This document shows positions 30,170 through 44,788 of a DNA stretch of 64,000 bases, piece by piece; position 1 is the stretch's first letter; each line of letters begins with the position of its first letter. Source of the DNA: Daphnia carinata (lineage: Eukaryota > Arthropoda > Branchiopoda > Diplostraca > Daphniidae); assembly GCF_022539665.2 (NCBI RefSeq), contig NC_081332.1, positions 682,001 to 746,000 of the forward strand, written 5' to 3'. The position numbers were made by a program, and so were the translations under genes. The notes under the pieces were generated by a model. That model was not told the origin of the DNA. It did not search any database and worked only from the letters and a program-made list of their open reading frames with translations.

Positions 30170-32276
30170 AACACAGACAATGAAATAAACAAATTTTGCA
30201 AAAAATATTTTATAATAAAAATTTTATTGACAATTCTCTGCACATTACAATTATTTTTGCAACTTTAAAAAGGCACAATAGCCCTTTCAAAAGTTGCCGT
30301 CAACCCAGGCAGGGGGAGACACTGCCTTGTTGACCCACCGGGGAGATTACCCGGTGATTGGCTAAGAGAAGCCGGAAGAAGAGCCGAAGATATGGAACAT
30401 TTTTACAGGAGCGATTAACCTTTAGTTCGGATTTGTGGGTAGCCACAGAGCTCTCCGTGAACACATCATCGGACTAAGCGGACATCCACGTCCCCTTTCC
30501 GGCCAGAGCCCTCCAAACCTCGGTATATGTTGTTTTTATATATACCGTACAGTAGGGGCATGACCCCCTACGGGCTTATTACGAGTCAAGGGGAAACGGG
30601 GCTACGGAAAGGAAGGGAGCCCAGATATGCACTTCAATTTTTTAAATATAAAATACCGTCTCGGGAATCCAAATTAAGTACAGAAATGTCATGTCATCCA
30701 TTCAATCATTACAATTTATTCAGTGTCTTGCCCCAACCAAGAATCTTTTCAGATCCAATGTTACTTTTAACCTATGCTGAGAAAAGAAAAACAACACCAT
30801 TAAGCATCTCAATTGTTGCTCATGTGACTTACATGACTTATAGATTCAACTTCTGGCAGAAGCTTGGGAAAGGCCATACAAATTGCAGATGAAAATCATT
30901 GTATAAGGCTCTTGAATGATAAAATAGCACCCCTAGAAAGTTGCATTGTTGATAGTTGTGTTCCCAGTATATGAAAATCCTTTCCAATTGGATAAATTTT
31001 ATTTTTAGATTAGACCTGCTTGGCAAAAAGGAAGAGAAATTCTTTGTCATAAATTCAAAATTATTTGAAGAAAATTCCTTTCACACCTAAAGAGTCCATG
31101 TATGATGTTCATCTCTGCAACGGCAGCAAAATCTTAGGGCCATTTAAGTACCCAGTTTCACCAACACTGTGAACGTAAAGGACAAGTTGTTCTTTAGCCA
31201 GAGAAGCAGAATAATTGAGGCTTCTAGCTGTGACAGAACTATAAAGGATTGCTGTTGTATCAGATTCATTAACACAAGATGGTACTTCTCATTAGACAAT
31301 TTGCATCACTCTATTACTCTACCTCACACCTTAACGGTAATGCACTCTCAGTGTTTTTTCAACTACAGGCTGACTCTTCCATCCTGTAACACTTCCAGAC
31401 TTGACTTGATCCCCCCCTAAAATTCTGTGAATGCAAAATAATAGCATTAAAAATACTTTTTCGATAGACAAAGAACCGGGAAGTACCTAATCCATGTTTT
31501 AGGTTGAACTTGTGCCATTTCTCGGTTTCCGTACCATACCCATTTTTGGCTCAAATATGGTCCCACAATTATTCAGTTCCATCGCTGCATGGACTGATTA
31601 CGAACAATTCTTTTAGTGCAGCACTAACAGAATTTAAATTTAACACACTGTGTGATGGTGGACTGAATAACTAAACAATAAATCATTGTGTGTTAAAATT
31701 CTATGCTTATTTTGCATTCTTATTTGAAAAGTTTAGGTACCTGACTGTTTACGCCTAATGCCAACTCATCCTCACGTTCAGTTAGGGATAAGTTTGGAAA
31801 AACCTCCTTCACTGTTTGGAAAGTGTCCCGTTCTAACTTGTTTTTTTTTCCCCAGTAACTGAGCTTGTAGACTCAAAGTTTGAACTAAAAAACAAAAATG
31901 AATAAAACAACACAAATACAATCATTATGTGTTACCATCCTTAGTTTTGTTGTCACCTAATATTTTCTGCTGTTGCAATAATTGAGCCTGCAGGTTCATA
32001 ATTAGAGCCAAAAAACAATAATTAATAATTGAAAACTAATGTAATAATCTTTGTACTTACCATCCTTATCTTTTATTATCTTATCCATTTTAACATATTT
32101 TTCTCCAGCCACGCGTTTTTCTCCACCCACGCTACTCGACTAACTGACAATGGGATCCAATGGACTCAAATTGACATGCCAGTAATAACGATTCTGACCG
32201 GTAGCTGGCTACGGATCGTAAAAAAAAAAATCACAATTTTTTTTTTTTTTTTTTTGTTTAAAACGGATTGCCATAA
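30170..32276 (-). repeat. Dispersed multi-intron repeat family, copy B (inverted)
   Basis: It is the same element as copy A in the opposite direction, with tail (GCAAAATTTGT) near 30190 and head near 32276. The two copies face each other tail to tail across about 650 bp that holds tRNA-like sequences. Exon-like blocks are recognisable but carry substitutions and indels; for example, the third exon's glutamine-rich part is altered near 31850. It is likely non-coding. Confidence 0.8.
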
Positions 32277-35191
32277 GTACTGTCTTATCCATAATTTTAG
32301 AAGACATCCTTTATGTCACATCAATTAAAATACTAATCTTTCTAATAGATTCATCCAATTGTGAGCAAGAGTCAGTTTTGGGATTAACAGCCCTCAACAG
32401 ATACAACAACGAACCATATTGAAGTTGTAGCACAAAGTTCGTACAGCCGTGGTTATTCCCGAACACCTATGCAATAGGAACTGCTTGACAGGCAAAAGGT
32501 ACGCTAAAATCCCATAAATTTTGGTGTAATATATATATTTTGCCATCCAGGCTTTGTGGCAACTGCCATGTAGCTTCTTATTGCATGATAGCACAAGTAT
32601 ACTCCATCATCATGATGTTGCAAATGGTAATGCATTTCTACAGAGTTAGCTTGGCTTTCTAATTAAAGTCAAACATTTGTCATATTAGGCAGAACATTCC
32701 TTAAAGACTACAGTGATATGGCGAGCAGGACTTCGGAAAATGTAGCTGGCCTTAAAGCGTCACCTCTGGGTCATGGCCAACCTTGGCACCGAAATTCATC
32801 AAGGCAAGTCAATCCTACTCAAGTGCTAGATATTTTACTGATGAGATGATTCTGTTTGTGTATATAGGATATGGTTTGGACCCTACCTACATGAAAGCAT
32901 ATCATCCTACACTTTTTCCAAGAGTTCTTGATGACGTCTAAGCTGCCTATCCTTATCCCCATGACGATTGTTAAAACAAGGTTTAATTAAGGTAAATTGA
33001 AGACCTTCTTTTACATTAATTTTATAACTGTTTTGAATGATGCAGGCTGGCGATTGGGAAGACATTTAATACACAATGGAAAGTCACGGCATGGAATGTT
33101 AATTGCCTGTCGCCTTTTTATCCAAACTGATGGTTTGTGGTAAAATCTTTGACATCACCAGAAACGGACTGTTGCCAAAGTTTTTGAGCCAGCACGTGTC
33201 CGCACGTCACGCCTCCCAAAAGTCGGACTTAGTTATTGATTCAGTCATTAATAAACCGTTTGGTGCACTGGGATCGAGCCCTAAAAACGGCCATCTGTCG
33301 CCATCTAGGGAAAGTCTAGTTCTGATTAATAAACAAGCCAGATTTCCTTTTTTTTTCAGAAACCTAGATTGCTAGAAAAACAAATGATTTTGGATTTGAA
33401 TTCAAGGCTGATGGCAGAAAACCAGTTTGTTTTCAATTGGAAATAATAGCGGTTCACGGAAAGTATATTTTTTGTCATTTCGAAAATCGAATTAAGAATC
33501 CAAGACTGTTTGACAGGATTAGCTTAGTATCGCACAAACTTTCGTGGCGTTCATTTGAATAATTTCACTGGTTTTTGTTGCATTCGTAGTATTCAAAGGA
33601 TTCACATTCAATTTTATAGTGCGTTTTTATTTTCAGGAACATTATAGAAATCCAGCAATCTAGGGTAGGATAAATGTTTCAGTTCTCTTCTACCAGATGT
33701 CAGCATGTTGAGGCAGTCTCATACTGTTTTGCTGTTGCATCATACATGTGTGTTTGCAAATGTTTGGTAACATCTTCGTTTATTTTGTTTAAGGAATACA
33801 GTTGCGTTTCGGCGTGGAGTTCAAGAATCGCTAGGAAATTCGTTAGGGAATTGGTTGCATGGAATTCTGGTAGGATATTGCAATTTTCTTGCAGAATGAT
33901 TAGAATAACAAAAATAAGTTGGAAACAGTGACCGAAAGATGAAAGTGTTATGTTTATTCATTAATTTAAACAGCTGCAAAGAGACAAAAAACCAATAGTG
34001 TTGATTGCTCATTTGCCTAGTTGCAGATGCTAACATGCTTCTTTTTGAAAAAGAGAAAATAAGGCATGTTAGAAGAAATATTGATGGATTACTCTGGAAG
34101 GAAGGACCCTTCTGTTTTAGTTTGCTGGCTATCAACATCTTTGTCTCCCACAGGTATCTGCCTTTCTTTCTCTACAAGATTCTGTACAATTTTTTTTATC
34201 GTTTTTCTTCATTTGTTGCAAACGTTGGGAACATATTACTCTAAAAGCAAAACCAGTTTGTGATGTGATGGCATTAGCTTTCACAGAAGACGTGGATCTT
34301 GGAACCTTTCCAGATCTTACATCAGCCATGAAAGTGGTGAAAGTATTGATGAATGGATATATTGAGTTTTACAATAATATCAATAACAGTGCAAACTGAG
34401 TTAGCAAAGTAATTATTATTGATTCCCCCGATACCCCGCTCGATAAACAATATTGTAAAAATACATACTAACCTCTGCAATTGATTTCCCTCAGGAAAAG
34501 CATCATGAAATCCGAGAGCAGTGGGCTGTGCCAGAAAACAAACGAAGCCGTGCCGTAGAGAAAAGGTAGAAAAAAAAACTATTTTTATTTAAAAATCAGT
34601 TTACTAAGATTGTTTCGATTGTGAAGTGCTTGTGTCGATGTTTGATGTTCGCTGTTTCTCCTTGTTAAAAAATGGCGAATTTTTTCCGCTAGCTTGCCCT
34701 GTTTTTACAATAAAAAAAAAATCTGAAAATGTATTGTTTGTTTTGTGTAGCTGTGGTGATCGCGATTTTTTCTTTTGACGTTACATGCATCACCGCCGTC
34801 AAAAGCGAGTGGCAGGTAGAAGAAACGAATAATGGCTGTCGGCACTGTAAAAAAAAAAAACACCCTAGAGAAAAATTGAGGAATTTGCTTTACCACTAAT
34901 GTACAATATCTGGTAGCATAGAAAAACCCTCGTCTGAGAAAAAAAAACTATATATTGGTATTGGGAAAGCCAAGTGGCCTGGGTCCTGGCTTCGATGTTC
35001 CAAGCCAGCCAAGCCTTTGCCTGAACATTGGTACAGGCAAAGAAAGTTAAGCGTTGATGTTTTTGGCCTGGGTCTAAGTTTCGATGATCTGAGCCAGTGA
35101 ATGGTCAGGCAACGAAAAGTATCTTGCTTTTTTTTTTCCAAGTCCAACAGGTATTCCTAAATTCAGTATTAAAAATAGTAATATTTCAAAA
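32277..35191. other. Stretch with decayed gene-like pieces only
   Basis: At 32718-32804 a frame starts MASRTSENVAGLKASPLGHG and is followed by a GTCAAT donor; a block near 32868 (GYGLDPTYMKAYHPTLFP) looks like a second exon. Another block, at 34258-34345, reads VMALAFTEDVDLGTFPDLTS. None can be joined to a full gene or assigned to a family. An imperfect duplicated motif (GGCCTGGGTC...TTCGATG) lies at 34976-35110. The rest is AT-rich without clear features. Confidence 0.45.
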
Positions 35192-35260
35192 TGTGCAATA
35201 GCTCAACGGTAGAGCATTGGCTTCAGAAGCCGTAGGCCTAGTGTTCAATACTCAGACACA
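35192..35260 (+). pseudogene. tRNA-like sequence (CAG-type loop)
   Basis: The D arm AGCTCAACGGTAGAGC and the anticodon arm TTGGC TTCAGAA GCCGT are good. The B box (GTGTTCAATAC) is weak. Anticodon CAG would mean Leu, but the long variable arm of tRNA-Leu is missing. Confidence 0.5.
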
Positions 35261-35423
35261 TATTTTTCTTCACAAGAAACGCTTATTTGTCGAAATATTG
35301 AAAAATGGCAAAAAAAAAACGAAAAATTCTTTCCTTTCGACGATCTGTAGCATCCCAGAATTTTTGGAACGACCACACCATCGTCCCAGAATTTTTCTGG
35401 GACGGCAACGCAAAGCAATATTA

Positions 35424-35495
35424 ACCACACTGGGATTCGATCCACAGACCTTTCGCACTGTAGGATAGCATGCTACCAATATGCCATAACTATCC
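35424..35495 (-). pseudogene. tRNA-like sequence
   Basis: The reverse strand has a perfect B box (GGATCGAATCC) and an A-box-like TGGCATATTGGTAGC. The anticodon arm is irregular. It lies 160 bp from the tRNA-like sequence at 35192. Confidence 0.45.
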
Positions 35496-35749
35496 TTACA
35501 TATGTAGTTTGAGATTTTCATAGCTATGTAGTTATTTGATAAATTTAAAAAAAGAACAAAAATTTAAAAAAAGGACAGTATAATACAAACATTCCCAATA
35601 ATCGTTTCCTTAAAAAAATGAATTTGTTCTGTATTCCGTTATACGGGTTAGTAAAATAAACACGTAAACAAATTTTCCAAGATGTTCTTGGATACGAATT
35701 TTGATTTTGGATTACTCCAAAATACGCCAACCAAGTGAACGACATTGAG

Positions 35750-38345
<2,596 letters not shown>

Positions 38346-38616
38346 TCTGGCAAAATGTCCCTTCTCAGCTAACTCTACAACATTAAACAAAACCATGTTA
38401 AAGTAATCACACTACGAATAGGAGAAAACAAATACCTTTTGACCCTGGAGAGAAAAACATATATCAGAAAGAAACAAATTAGATTATATAGAGACCAGAA
38501 CAAAGATGGATGCTACTAGAATGTACTAACCCGAATAATTTTTTTGGCCACCATATCACCAATGCTCTTGTATCATATGATGCACATATTATATTTCGAC
38601 AGGAATTTCGATTTAA

Positions 38617-38976
38617 TAGCCCTGCAGGTAAATACCGCAATGCAGTCCCACCTTTTCCAGTTGTCCCTTTCCTAAAAAAAAGACATTCAGCCACCTATGG
38701 TGCGTTTTCTAAAGTTCAATTCGATGGATTGTCCGTTTTTTTTTAACACGAAATCCAGGACAGGCCTGTGTTTTGTTCCTTTTTATCATCATGTACTTAC
38801 ATAAGTAATCGATCAAATGTCATTTCTGGCTGTCACATAATCTAGGAATAAAAAAAACAATAAATCCATCGAATTAAACTTTAGAAAACGCCCCATAGGT
38901 GGCTGAATGTCTTTTTTTTAGCAATGTGACAACCGGAAAACGTGGGACTGCATTGCGGTATTTACCTGCAGGGCCA
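38617..38976. repeat. Large imperfect palindrome at the head of repeat copy C
   Basis: Left arm 38617-38747 and right arm 38849-38976 are inverted copies (GCAGGTAAATACCGCAATGC ... CATTCAGCCACC) around a 100-bp centre. The right arm is the 5' head of repeat copy C, and the same head is found at 47985-48058 next to copy D. The left arm is therefore a second, head-to-head element fragment. Confidence 0.75.
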
Positions 38977-41130
38977 TGCCCTTATATCATATCATGCACA
39001 TATCTATGGCAATCCGTTTTACACAAAAAAAAAAAATTATTTCGCCAAAAAAAAAAAAAAATTACACTTTTTTCTTTTTTTCGACACGTAGCCATCTACC
39101 GCTCAGACTCGTTATTACTGGCGTAGGCAATTTCAGTCTATTGGATTCCATTCGCAGTTAGTTCAGTAGCGTGGATGGAGAATAACGCGTGGCTGGAGGA
39201 ACAATTGAAAAATGAATAAGATAATAAAACAAAAAAATGGTAAGTATAAACATTATTATATTGGTTTTCAATTATTAATTATTGTTTATTAGATCAAATT
39301 ATGAAGCTGCAGGCCCAGTTATTGGAACAACACAAAATATTAGATAACAACAAAGCTAAGGATGGTAGGCCTAATACGTAATGATTCTATTTATTTGCTT
39401 TTATTCATTCATGTTTTGTAGCTCAAATTTTGAGTCTACAGGCTCAGCTAGGGGAAAAGAACAAGTTAGAACGAGACACTTTCCAAACAGTGAAGGAGGT
39501 TTTTCCAAACTCATCCCTAACTGAACATGAGGATTAATTGGCATTAGGCGAACACAGTCAGGTACCTAAACTTTTCAAATAAGAATTCAAAATAAGTATA
39601 GAATTTTAACAAACAATTATTCATTATTTAGTTATTCAGTCTACCACCTGACAGTGTGTTAAAGTTAAATTCTGTTAGTGCTGCACTTAAAGAATTGTTA
39701 GTAATAAGCCCATGCAGTGAAGGAACTGAACAATTGTGGGACCGTATTTGGGCCGAAAATGGGTGTGGTACAGAAACCCAGAAATGGCACAAGTTCAACA
39801 TGAAATGTGGATTAGGTACTTTTTGGTTTTTTGTCCATCGAAAAAGTATTTTTAATGCTATTATTTTGCATTCACAGAATTTTAGCAGGGGAACAAGTCA
39901 AGTCTGGAAGTGTTACAGGATGGAAGAGTCAGCCTACAGTTGAAAAAAACACAGAGTGCATTACCATTAAGGTGTGAGGTAAAGTAATAGGGTATGCACA
40001 TTGTCTAATGAGAAGTACCATCTTGTGTGAATGAATCCTGTATAACAGCAATTCTTTATAGTTCTGTCACAGCTAGAAGCCTCAAATAATTCTGCTTCCC
40101 TTGCTAAAGAACAACTTGTCCTTTACGCTCAGTGTTGGTGAAGCTGGGTACTTAAATGGCCCTAAAGATGTTTCACTTCACTGGCATTGCAGCGATGAAC
40201 ATCATACATGGACTCTTTAGGTATGAAAGGAATTTTCTTGAAATTTTTTGAATTTATGATTAAGCTTTCCTCCTCCTTTTTGCCAACCAGGTGTAATCTA
40301 CAAAAAAAAATTTATCCAATAGGAAAGGATTCAGCATACTGGGAACACAACTATCAACAATGCAACATTCTAGGGGTTTTATTTTATCATTCAAGAGCCT
40401 TATACAATGATTTTCATCTGCAATTTGTATGGCCTTTCCCAAGCTTCTGCCAGAAGTTGAATCCATAAGTCATGTAAGTCACATGAGCAACAATTGAGAT
40501 GCCTAATGGTGTTGTTTTTCTTTTCTCAGCATAGGTTAATATTAACATTCGATCTGAAAAGATTCTTGGTTGGGGCAAGACACTGAATAAATTGTAATGA
40601 TTGAATGGATGACATGACATTTCTATACTTAATTTGGATTCCCGAGACGGTATTTTATATTTAAAAAATTGAAGTGCATATCTGGGCTCCCTTCCTTTCC
40701 GTAGCCCCGTTTCCCCTTGACTCGTAATAAGCCCGTAGGGGGTCATGCCCCTACTGTACGGTATATATAAAAACAACATATACCGAGGTTTGGAGGGCTC
40801 TGGCCGGAAAGGGGACGTGGATGTCCGCTTAGTCCGATGATGTGTTCACGGAGGGCTTTGTGGCTACCCACAAATCCGAACTAAAGGTTAATCGCTCCTG
40901 TAAAAATGTTCCAAATCTTCAGCTCTTCTTCCGGCTTCTCTTAGCCAATCACCGGGTAATCTCCCCGGTGGGTCAACAAGGCAGTGTCTCCCCCTGCCTG
41001 GGTTGACGGCAACTTTTGAAAGGGCTATTGTGCGTTTTTAAAGTTGCAAAAATAATTGTGATGTGCAGAGACTTGTCAATAAAATTTTTTTTATAAAAAT
41101 ATTTTTTGCAAAATTTGTATCTTTATTGTC
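38890..41130 (+). repeat. Dispersed multi-intron repeat family, copy C (most complete)
   Basis: It starts at CATAGGTGGCTGAATG, passes the core head (CAATCCGTTTTACAC, near 39010) and ends at GCAAAATTTGT near 41119. Exon blocks match copy A. The fourth-exon frame continues where copy A has a stop (WHKFNMKCGLG), but the third exon here has TAA in place of a sense codon (near 39536). Different copies therefore carry different lesions, and the ancestor was probably intact. The 3' part has conserved hairpin-forming sequence (CACCGGGTAATCTCCCCGGTG). Confidence 0.8.
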
Positions 41131-41249
41131 TGTGTTTGTGTTCACACTTTACAGTTATAAACATTTATTTTATTTCCCTTGCTCAATTCACCTTTTTTTT
41201 TTATGCCACCTTTTATGATAAGCATTCTTTCCATTGGTTTATCGTTTAT

Positions 41250-41313
41250 CTGGGATTTGAACCACTAACCTATACCTTTCCAGCATAGCGCGCTACCGTT
41301 GCGCCATGACTGT
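41250..41313 (-). pseudogene. tRNA-like sequence after repeat copy C
   Basis: The reverse strand has ATGGCGCAACGGTAGCGC and B box GGTTCAAATCC. The 25 bp before it (CCATTGGTTTATCGTTTATC) also precede the tRNA-like sequence beside copy B, so the tRNA-like part travels with the repeat tail. Confidence 0.5.
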
Positions 41314-41405
41314 TCATATAAATATAAGTTATGATCTTGATGCCTATGTTAAAATAAGTTCGTCATTAGGCTATTATGGAATGCCTATCATGATGATAAC
41401 AAATT

Positions 41406-41472
41406 ATAGATGGCATAATGGCAAAGCTACTGAATTGCATGCAAGATTACTTAGGTTCGATCCCCATATCAG
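41406..41472 (+). pseudogene. tRNA-like sequence
   Basis: An A-box-like ATGGCATAATGGCAAAGC and a good B box (GGTTCGATCC) have tRNA-like spacing. The anticodon arm is imperfect. Confidence 0.45.
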
Positions 41473-41608
41473 TCAATTGAAAATCTAAATAAATAAATGC
41501 AAAAAATAAATGATGTTACAAAGTATTTTATTTTCCCTCCTTCCACCCACAAATCCACCACTATACATATTCCACATAATACAACATACAATACATACAT
41601 ATATACAC

Positions 41609-41933
41609 TTAAAACTAACCCGTTGGCTGCCACGCCATCTTAACTACGGTCGCTACGTCGCTATCATAGGGATAGCGACCAAGGGGGCCGGGTAGGCCGG
41701 GCTGATACGATGATGAGACCTTTACGGGAATGCACACCCCAGGTCTCATCTATCGCATCGATCAAGGGAAAGTCCCTATGGTGCATTGCCTTTGGGGCCA
41801 TTCGCCCAATCTTGGGCAGTGGCGCTGCTCCACTTCATAGCAGATAGCCATGGAGCAGAACAGCGCGGCCCGTCCCTGTCAAGCTACAAAAAAAAGGGGA
41901 TAAAAGGTGGGTGGCAGCCAACGGGTTAGTTAA
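41609..41933. mobile_element. MITE with 19-bp perfect terminal inverted repeats and TTAA flanks
   Basis: CTAACCCGTTGGCTGCCAC (41615-41633) is repeated exactly in inverted form at 41911-41929. TTAA occurs at both borders (41609-41612 and 41930-41933), matching the target duplication of piggyBac-type transposases; the left repeat is offset from TTAA by two bases. The GC-rich interior of about 280 bp has no coding frame, so it is non-autonomous. Assignment to piggyBac rests on TTAA alone. Confidence 0.65.
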
Positions 41934-41974
41934 GAATAAACATTGCAAAACACACACAATACCAAAACGACGAG

Positions 41975-42165
41975 GCGAAGACGCGGCTACCACGAAGCAA
42001 AGACGGGATGGCGGGCGAGGCGAAGGCGAAGGCGGGTGACCACGAGGCGAAGAAGGGATGACCGGCAAGTCGTAGACGGGACGACGGGCGAGGCGAAGAC
42101 GGGACGACGGGCGTGGCGAAGACGGGACGACGGGCAAGGCGAAGACGTGAAGACGGGCGCGGAGA
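41975..42165. repeat. GC-rich 27-bp minisatellite
   Basis: Degenerate copies of CGAAGACGGGACGACGGGCG recur every 27 bp over about 190 bp, in strong GC contrast to the AT-rich surroundings. The period keeps frames open on both strands, so the long frames here are not evidence of a gene. Confidence 0.8.
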
Positions 42166-42199
42166 AGAGGAAAAAGGCTTTGTTCTGTAACGTAAATGT

Positions 42200-44150
42200 A
42201 AAGAAAAAGAATTACTTAGTTGGAAATATAAGATTGCTGATGTAGCCAAATGTATGAAAGCAATTTGACTTACTTCTGTTGTCCAATGGCTAGAAATACT
42301 GTAGGGCCAGCACATAGGCAGCAGACAGCAAAGAGATGGCAGTCCTATGGTTGAATATTCAATTTATAAAACAAACAAACTATACTAGGTATGAGAAAAA
42401 TTTACGAATACCAATAGAAATTGTATTGAGGTACATGTCTATGTCTGTTGGTAGGCTAAGTAGAGATTACAATTGTTGAAATGGCTGTGGTTACAGTTGG
42501 CGCTGCAGCATAAGACGAATTTGGTGCACCAGTTAGATTACAATCGACAGGCAACCATGAGCGGGTAAAGATTAGAAGAATAATATTATGGTATTCGTAC
42601 CCATAGGATTTGCATCTTTGGTGACATTCCTCAACGGGAAGTATCCTTTACAAATGAAGTTTCATGAGCTTAACCTTAAAAGAAAAATCCGCTAGTGAGA
42701 TTCCGATAACAATACATTAGTCTTATACCTCTCAATGAGCACCAGAATAGTTTGATGAATGCAACATAATGGGTTGTGAATAGTTGTTTGTTTTGACAGC
42801 TGACATAGGTGATTACAAGACATGTAACATAAAAACCAAGCATTTTGTGGGCTTCACTTGCAAAACACACTCTAGGACGAAAACACACAGAACCACCATT
42901 AGATTTGCTTGAATTTTCCCTTGGAATGTGACATACTTCACAAAAACTTTCGAACACAGGTTTCACTACCCCCACAGTCACCAACTAAACAGTAGCACAG
43001 CAGCGTCATCTTGTTTTCCAATTAAGAACCGAAATTTTCATAAAAATTGAAAATCTTGTTTTTTCGAGACGGGAACTGCACTGATGTGAACTCTTTTAAC
43101 AAACTTCTTGAGCGTGAATCGAGCGTGAATGGCAAATATGGCCCCCCCCCCCATATTTGTACCATTTCAATTTTATTTAAACAAATGTAGCGACCAAAAC
43201 CATGAACAGCATTTTTAAAGTATAGCGATTTAACGTGTTTTTGAGCCCGGATTAGTCACTGTTTTTTATTTATTTATCCAAAAACCTAGATATTTCTAGG
43301 AAAATACATAATTTGGGTTCAGAATTCAAAAAGAAGCTTGGTTGCACTTCACATGTAGAAATTTTGCAACTTCACACATGTCTGGATTTCAAGCTAGTAA
43401 ACATTAAGTCTGTCTGACAATACAATTTTCTTTCTTGAACAGCTGCACGCTATTTCGGCCATATTTCACGGAAAAAATTCTCCACTGAGACAAGGGCATC
43501 GATTGTGCGTTATCGTGCCTATTTCAATTAACCAATCACCAGACAAGGAAAAAAATTCTTCGAAGCAACTACAAAGCTACATGGCTGCCAATATATACTG
43601 CTCCTATTTGTGATAACAATGTATGAAAGGTAGTATCAGCAAATAGTTTTATTGTTGTTTTATTTCTAACCTAACCTTATAATGTAAACCTCCCTTTTTC
43701 TTTTGTTCGTGATGAAGATGGAATTTTCTGTCCTACTTGTTTCTGTCATAGACTGTGTGATCCACCGTTACAAAACTCTACATCAGCAACAATCGTTTCT
43801 CACTGCTCAGAACCTGCAAATGTCGTGAATGAAAAAATTTTAGTTAAAAATAATTTAAAAAATAGTTGTAACACCAAGCATTATTAAACGACTTGCCTAA
43901 CTAAGGAAACCGCTGGAACCACAATGTTTGTCTCCACAATCCTGAAATGATTGAAATGACAAGCTTTGCTTTATTTCATTAATTCTAATTTTAAAAAAAG
44001 GAAAAAGCCTAACTGCATGGTTGAGCAGTTTGGCTTGATGCCTTTTTTAAAAAGCAAGAAGGTAGCAATAACCATTATCTCAATGTGCCTGTCGTGCTGA
44101 CTTTTAAGGACACGAGTTACCGTGAAACCAAAGAAAAATAAAATAGGTAA
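42200..44150. other. Stretch with no recognised gene
   Basis: A 102-codon minus frame (42984-42676, MVTVGVVKPVFESFCEVCHI...) shows no recognisable domain. Otherwise the sequence is AT-rich. A poly-C run lies at 43143-43152. Confidence 0.5.
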
Positions 44151-44170
44151 TTCATTGATGGGTCTTGCTG

Positions 44171-44788
44171 TTAGATGTTTCTAGTACGTCGAGGTGGTGG
44201 TGGTGGCGATGACGTATCCTCCTTAACAAGCTCAGGTTCGCTAGTTGTTTTCTTGCCACCACGTGTCCGTTTCGTGGCCGGCACGGCCGGAGGTTCATCC
44301 GCCATTGTTGCGGCAGATACTGCCGGGCCCTTCTTTTGTCGTGAACGTTTGGCGGCCGGTGCTTTCTCTTCCTTTTCTTTTGCAGTGGCGGCCACAGTCT
44401 CAATGGTCGGGGTCGCGTTCCAGCTGGACAGAGACTTTCTTCTCAGCCGGTGAAGCCGTCTTCCGCGTCGAACGGGTGATCTGACTGGCGAATGCGCCGT
44501 TTCGGCCACGTCAAAATGAACTTTGAGTGCGCCCTTTGCGCAAGTAGATCGTCCATTTTTGACGGATGTGACTCGCGATCCATCGTTCGCCTCCGGCTCA
44601 TCTGGCACGTGATTGGCATGGATGTCGACAGCGTGTCCGTTCCCTTCGTGTAACATTTCTACATCATCCAATCCAGCAACGTGTTTATTGGCTTTCGTTT
44701 CACCACGACGCCTTTTGCCATCAGGCGCTTCCTTCTCCGGAACGGAGACACGTTTGACAGCACCTCGACGTGTTGTTTTCTTCGTCAC
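44171..44788 (-). CDS. Basic, low-complexity, probably nuclear protein (5' end uncertain)
   Basis: A 205-codon frame is rich in Lys, Arg, Ala, Pro and Ser, with nuclear-localisation-like clusters (GKRRRGE, AAKRSRQKKG, RSPVRRGRR) and a proline-arginine tail (SSPPPPPRRTRNI). It is markedly more GC-rich than its surroundings, which supports a real gene. No family is recognised. An upstream exon (44943-44888, MSLPKLLSEEYASNQLTNH, donor GTAAGG) is a candidate start, with acceptor TTATAG at 44823. In that join the frame is off by one and meets a stop, so either the model or one base is wrong. Confidence 0.5.
   Translation of the reverse strand: MTKKTTRRGAVKRVSVPEKEAPDGKRRRGETKANKHVAGLDDVEMLHEGNGHAVDIHANHVPDEPEANDGSRVTSVKNGRSTCAKGALKVHFDVAETAHSPVRSPVRRGRRLHRLRRKSLSSWNATPTIETVAATAKEKEEKAPAAKRSRQKKGPAVSAATMADEPPAVPATKRTRGGKKTTSEPELVKEDTSSPPPPPRRTRNI

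Noticed and set aside
41943-42245. 100-codon Arg/Asp-rich frame and its antisense Ser/Pro-rich frames
   Set aside because: They are produced by the 27-bp GC-rich minisatellite; there is no start context, splice support or domain.
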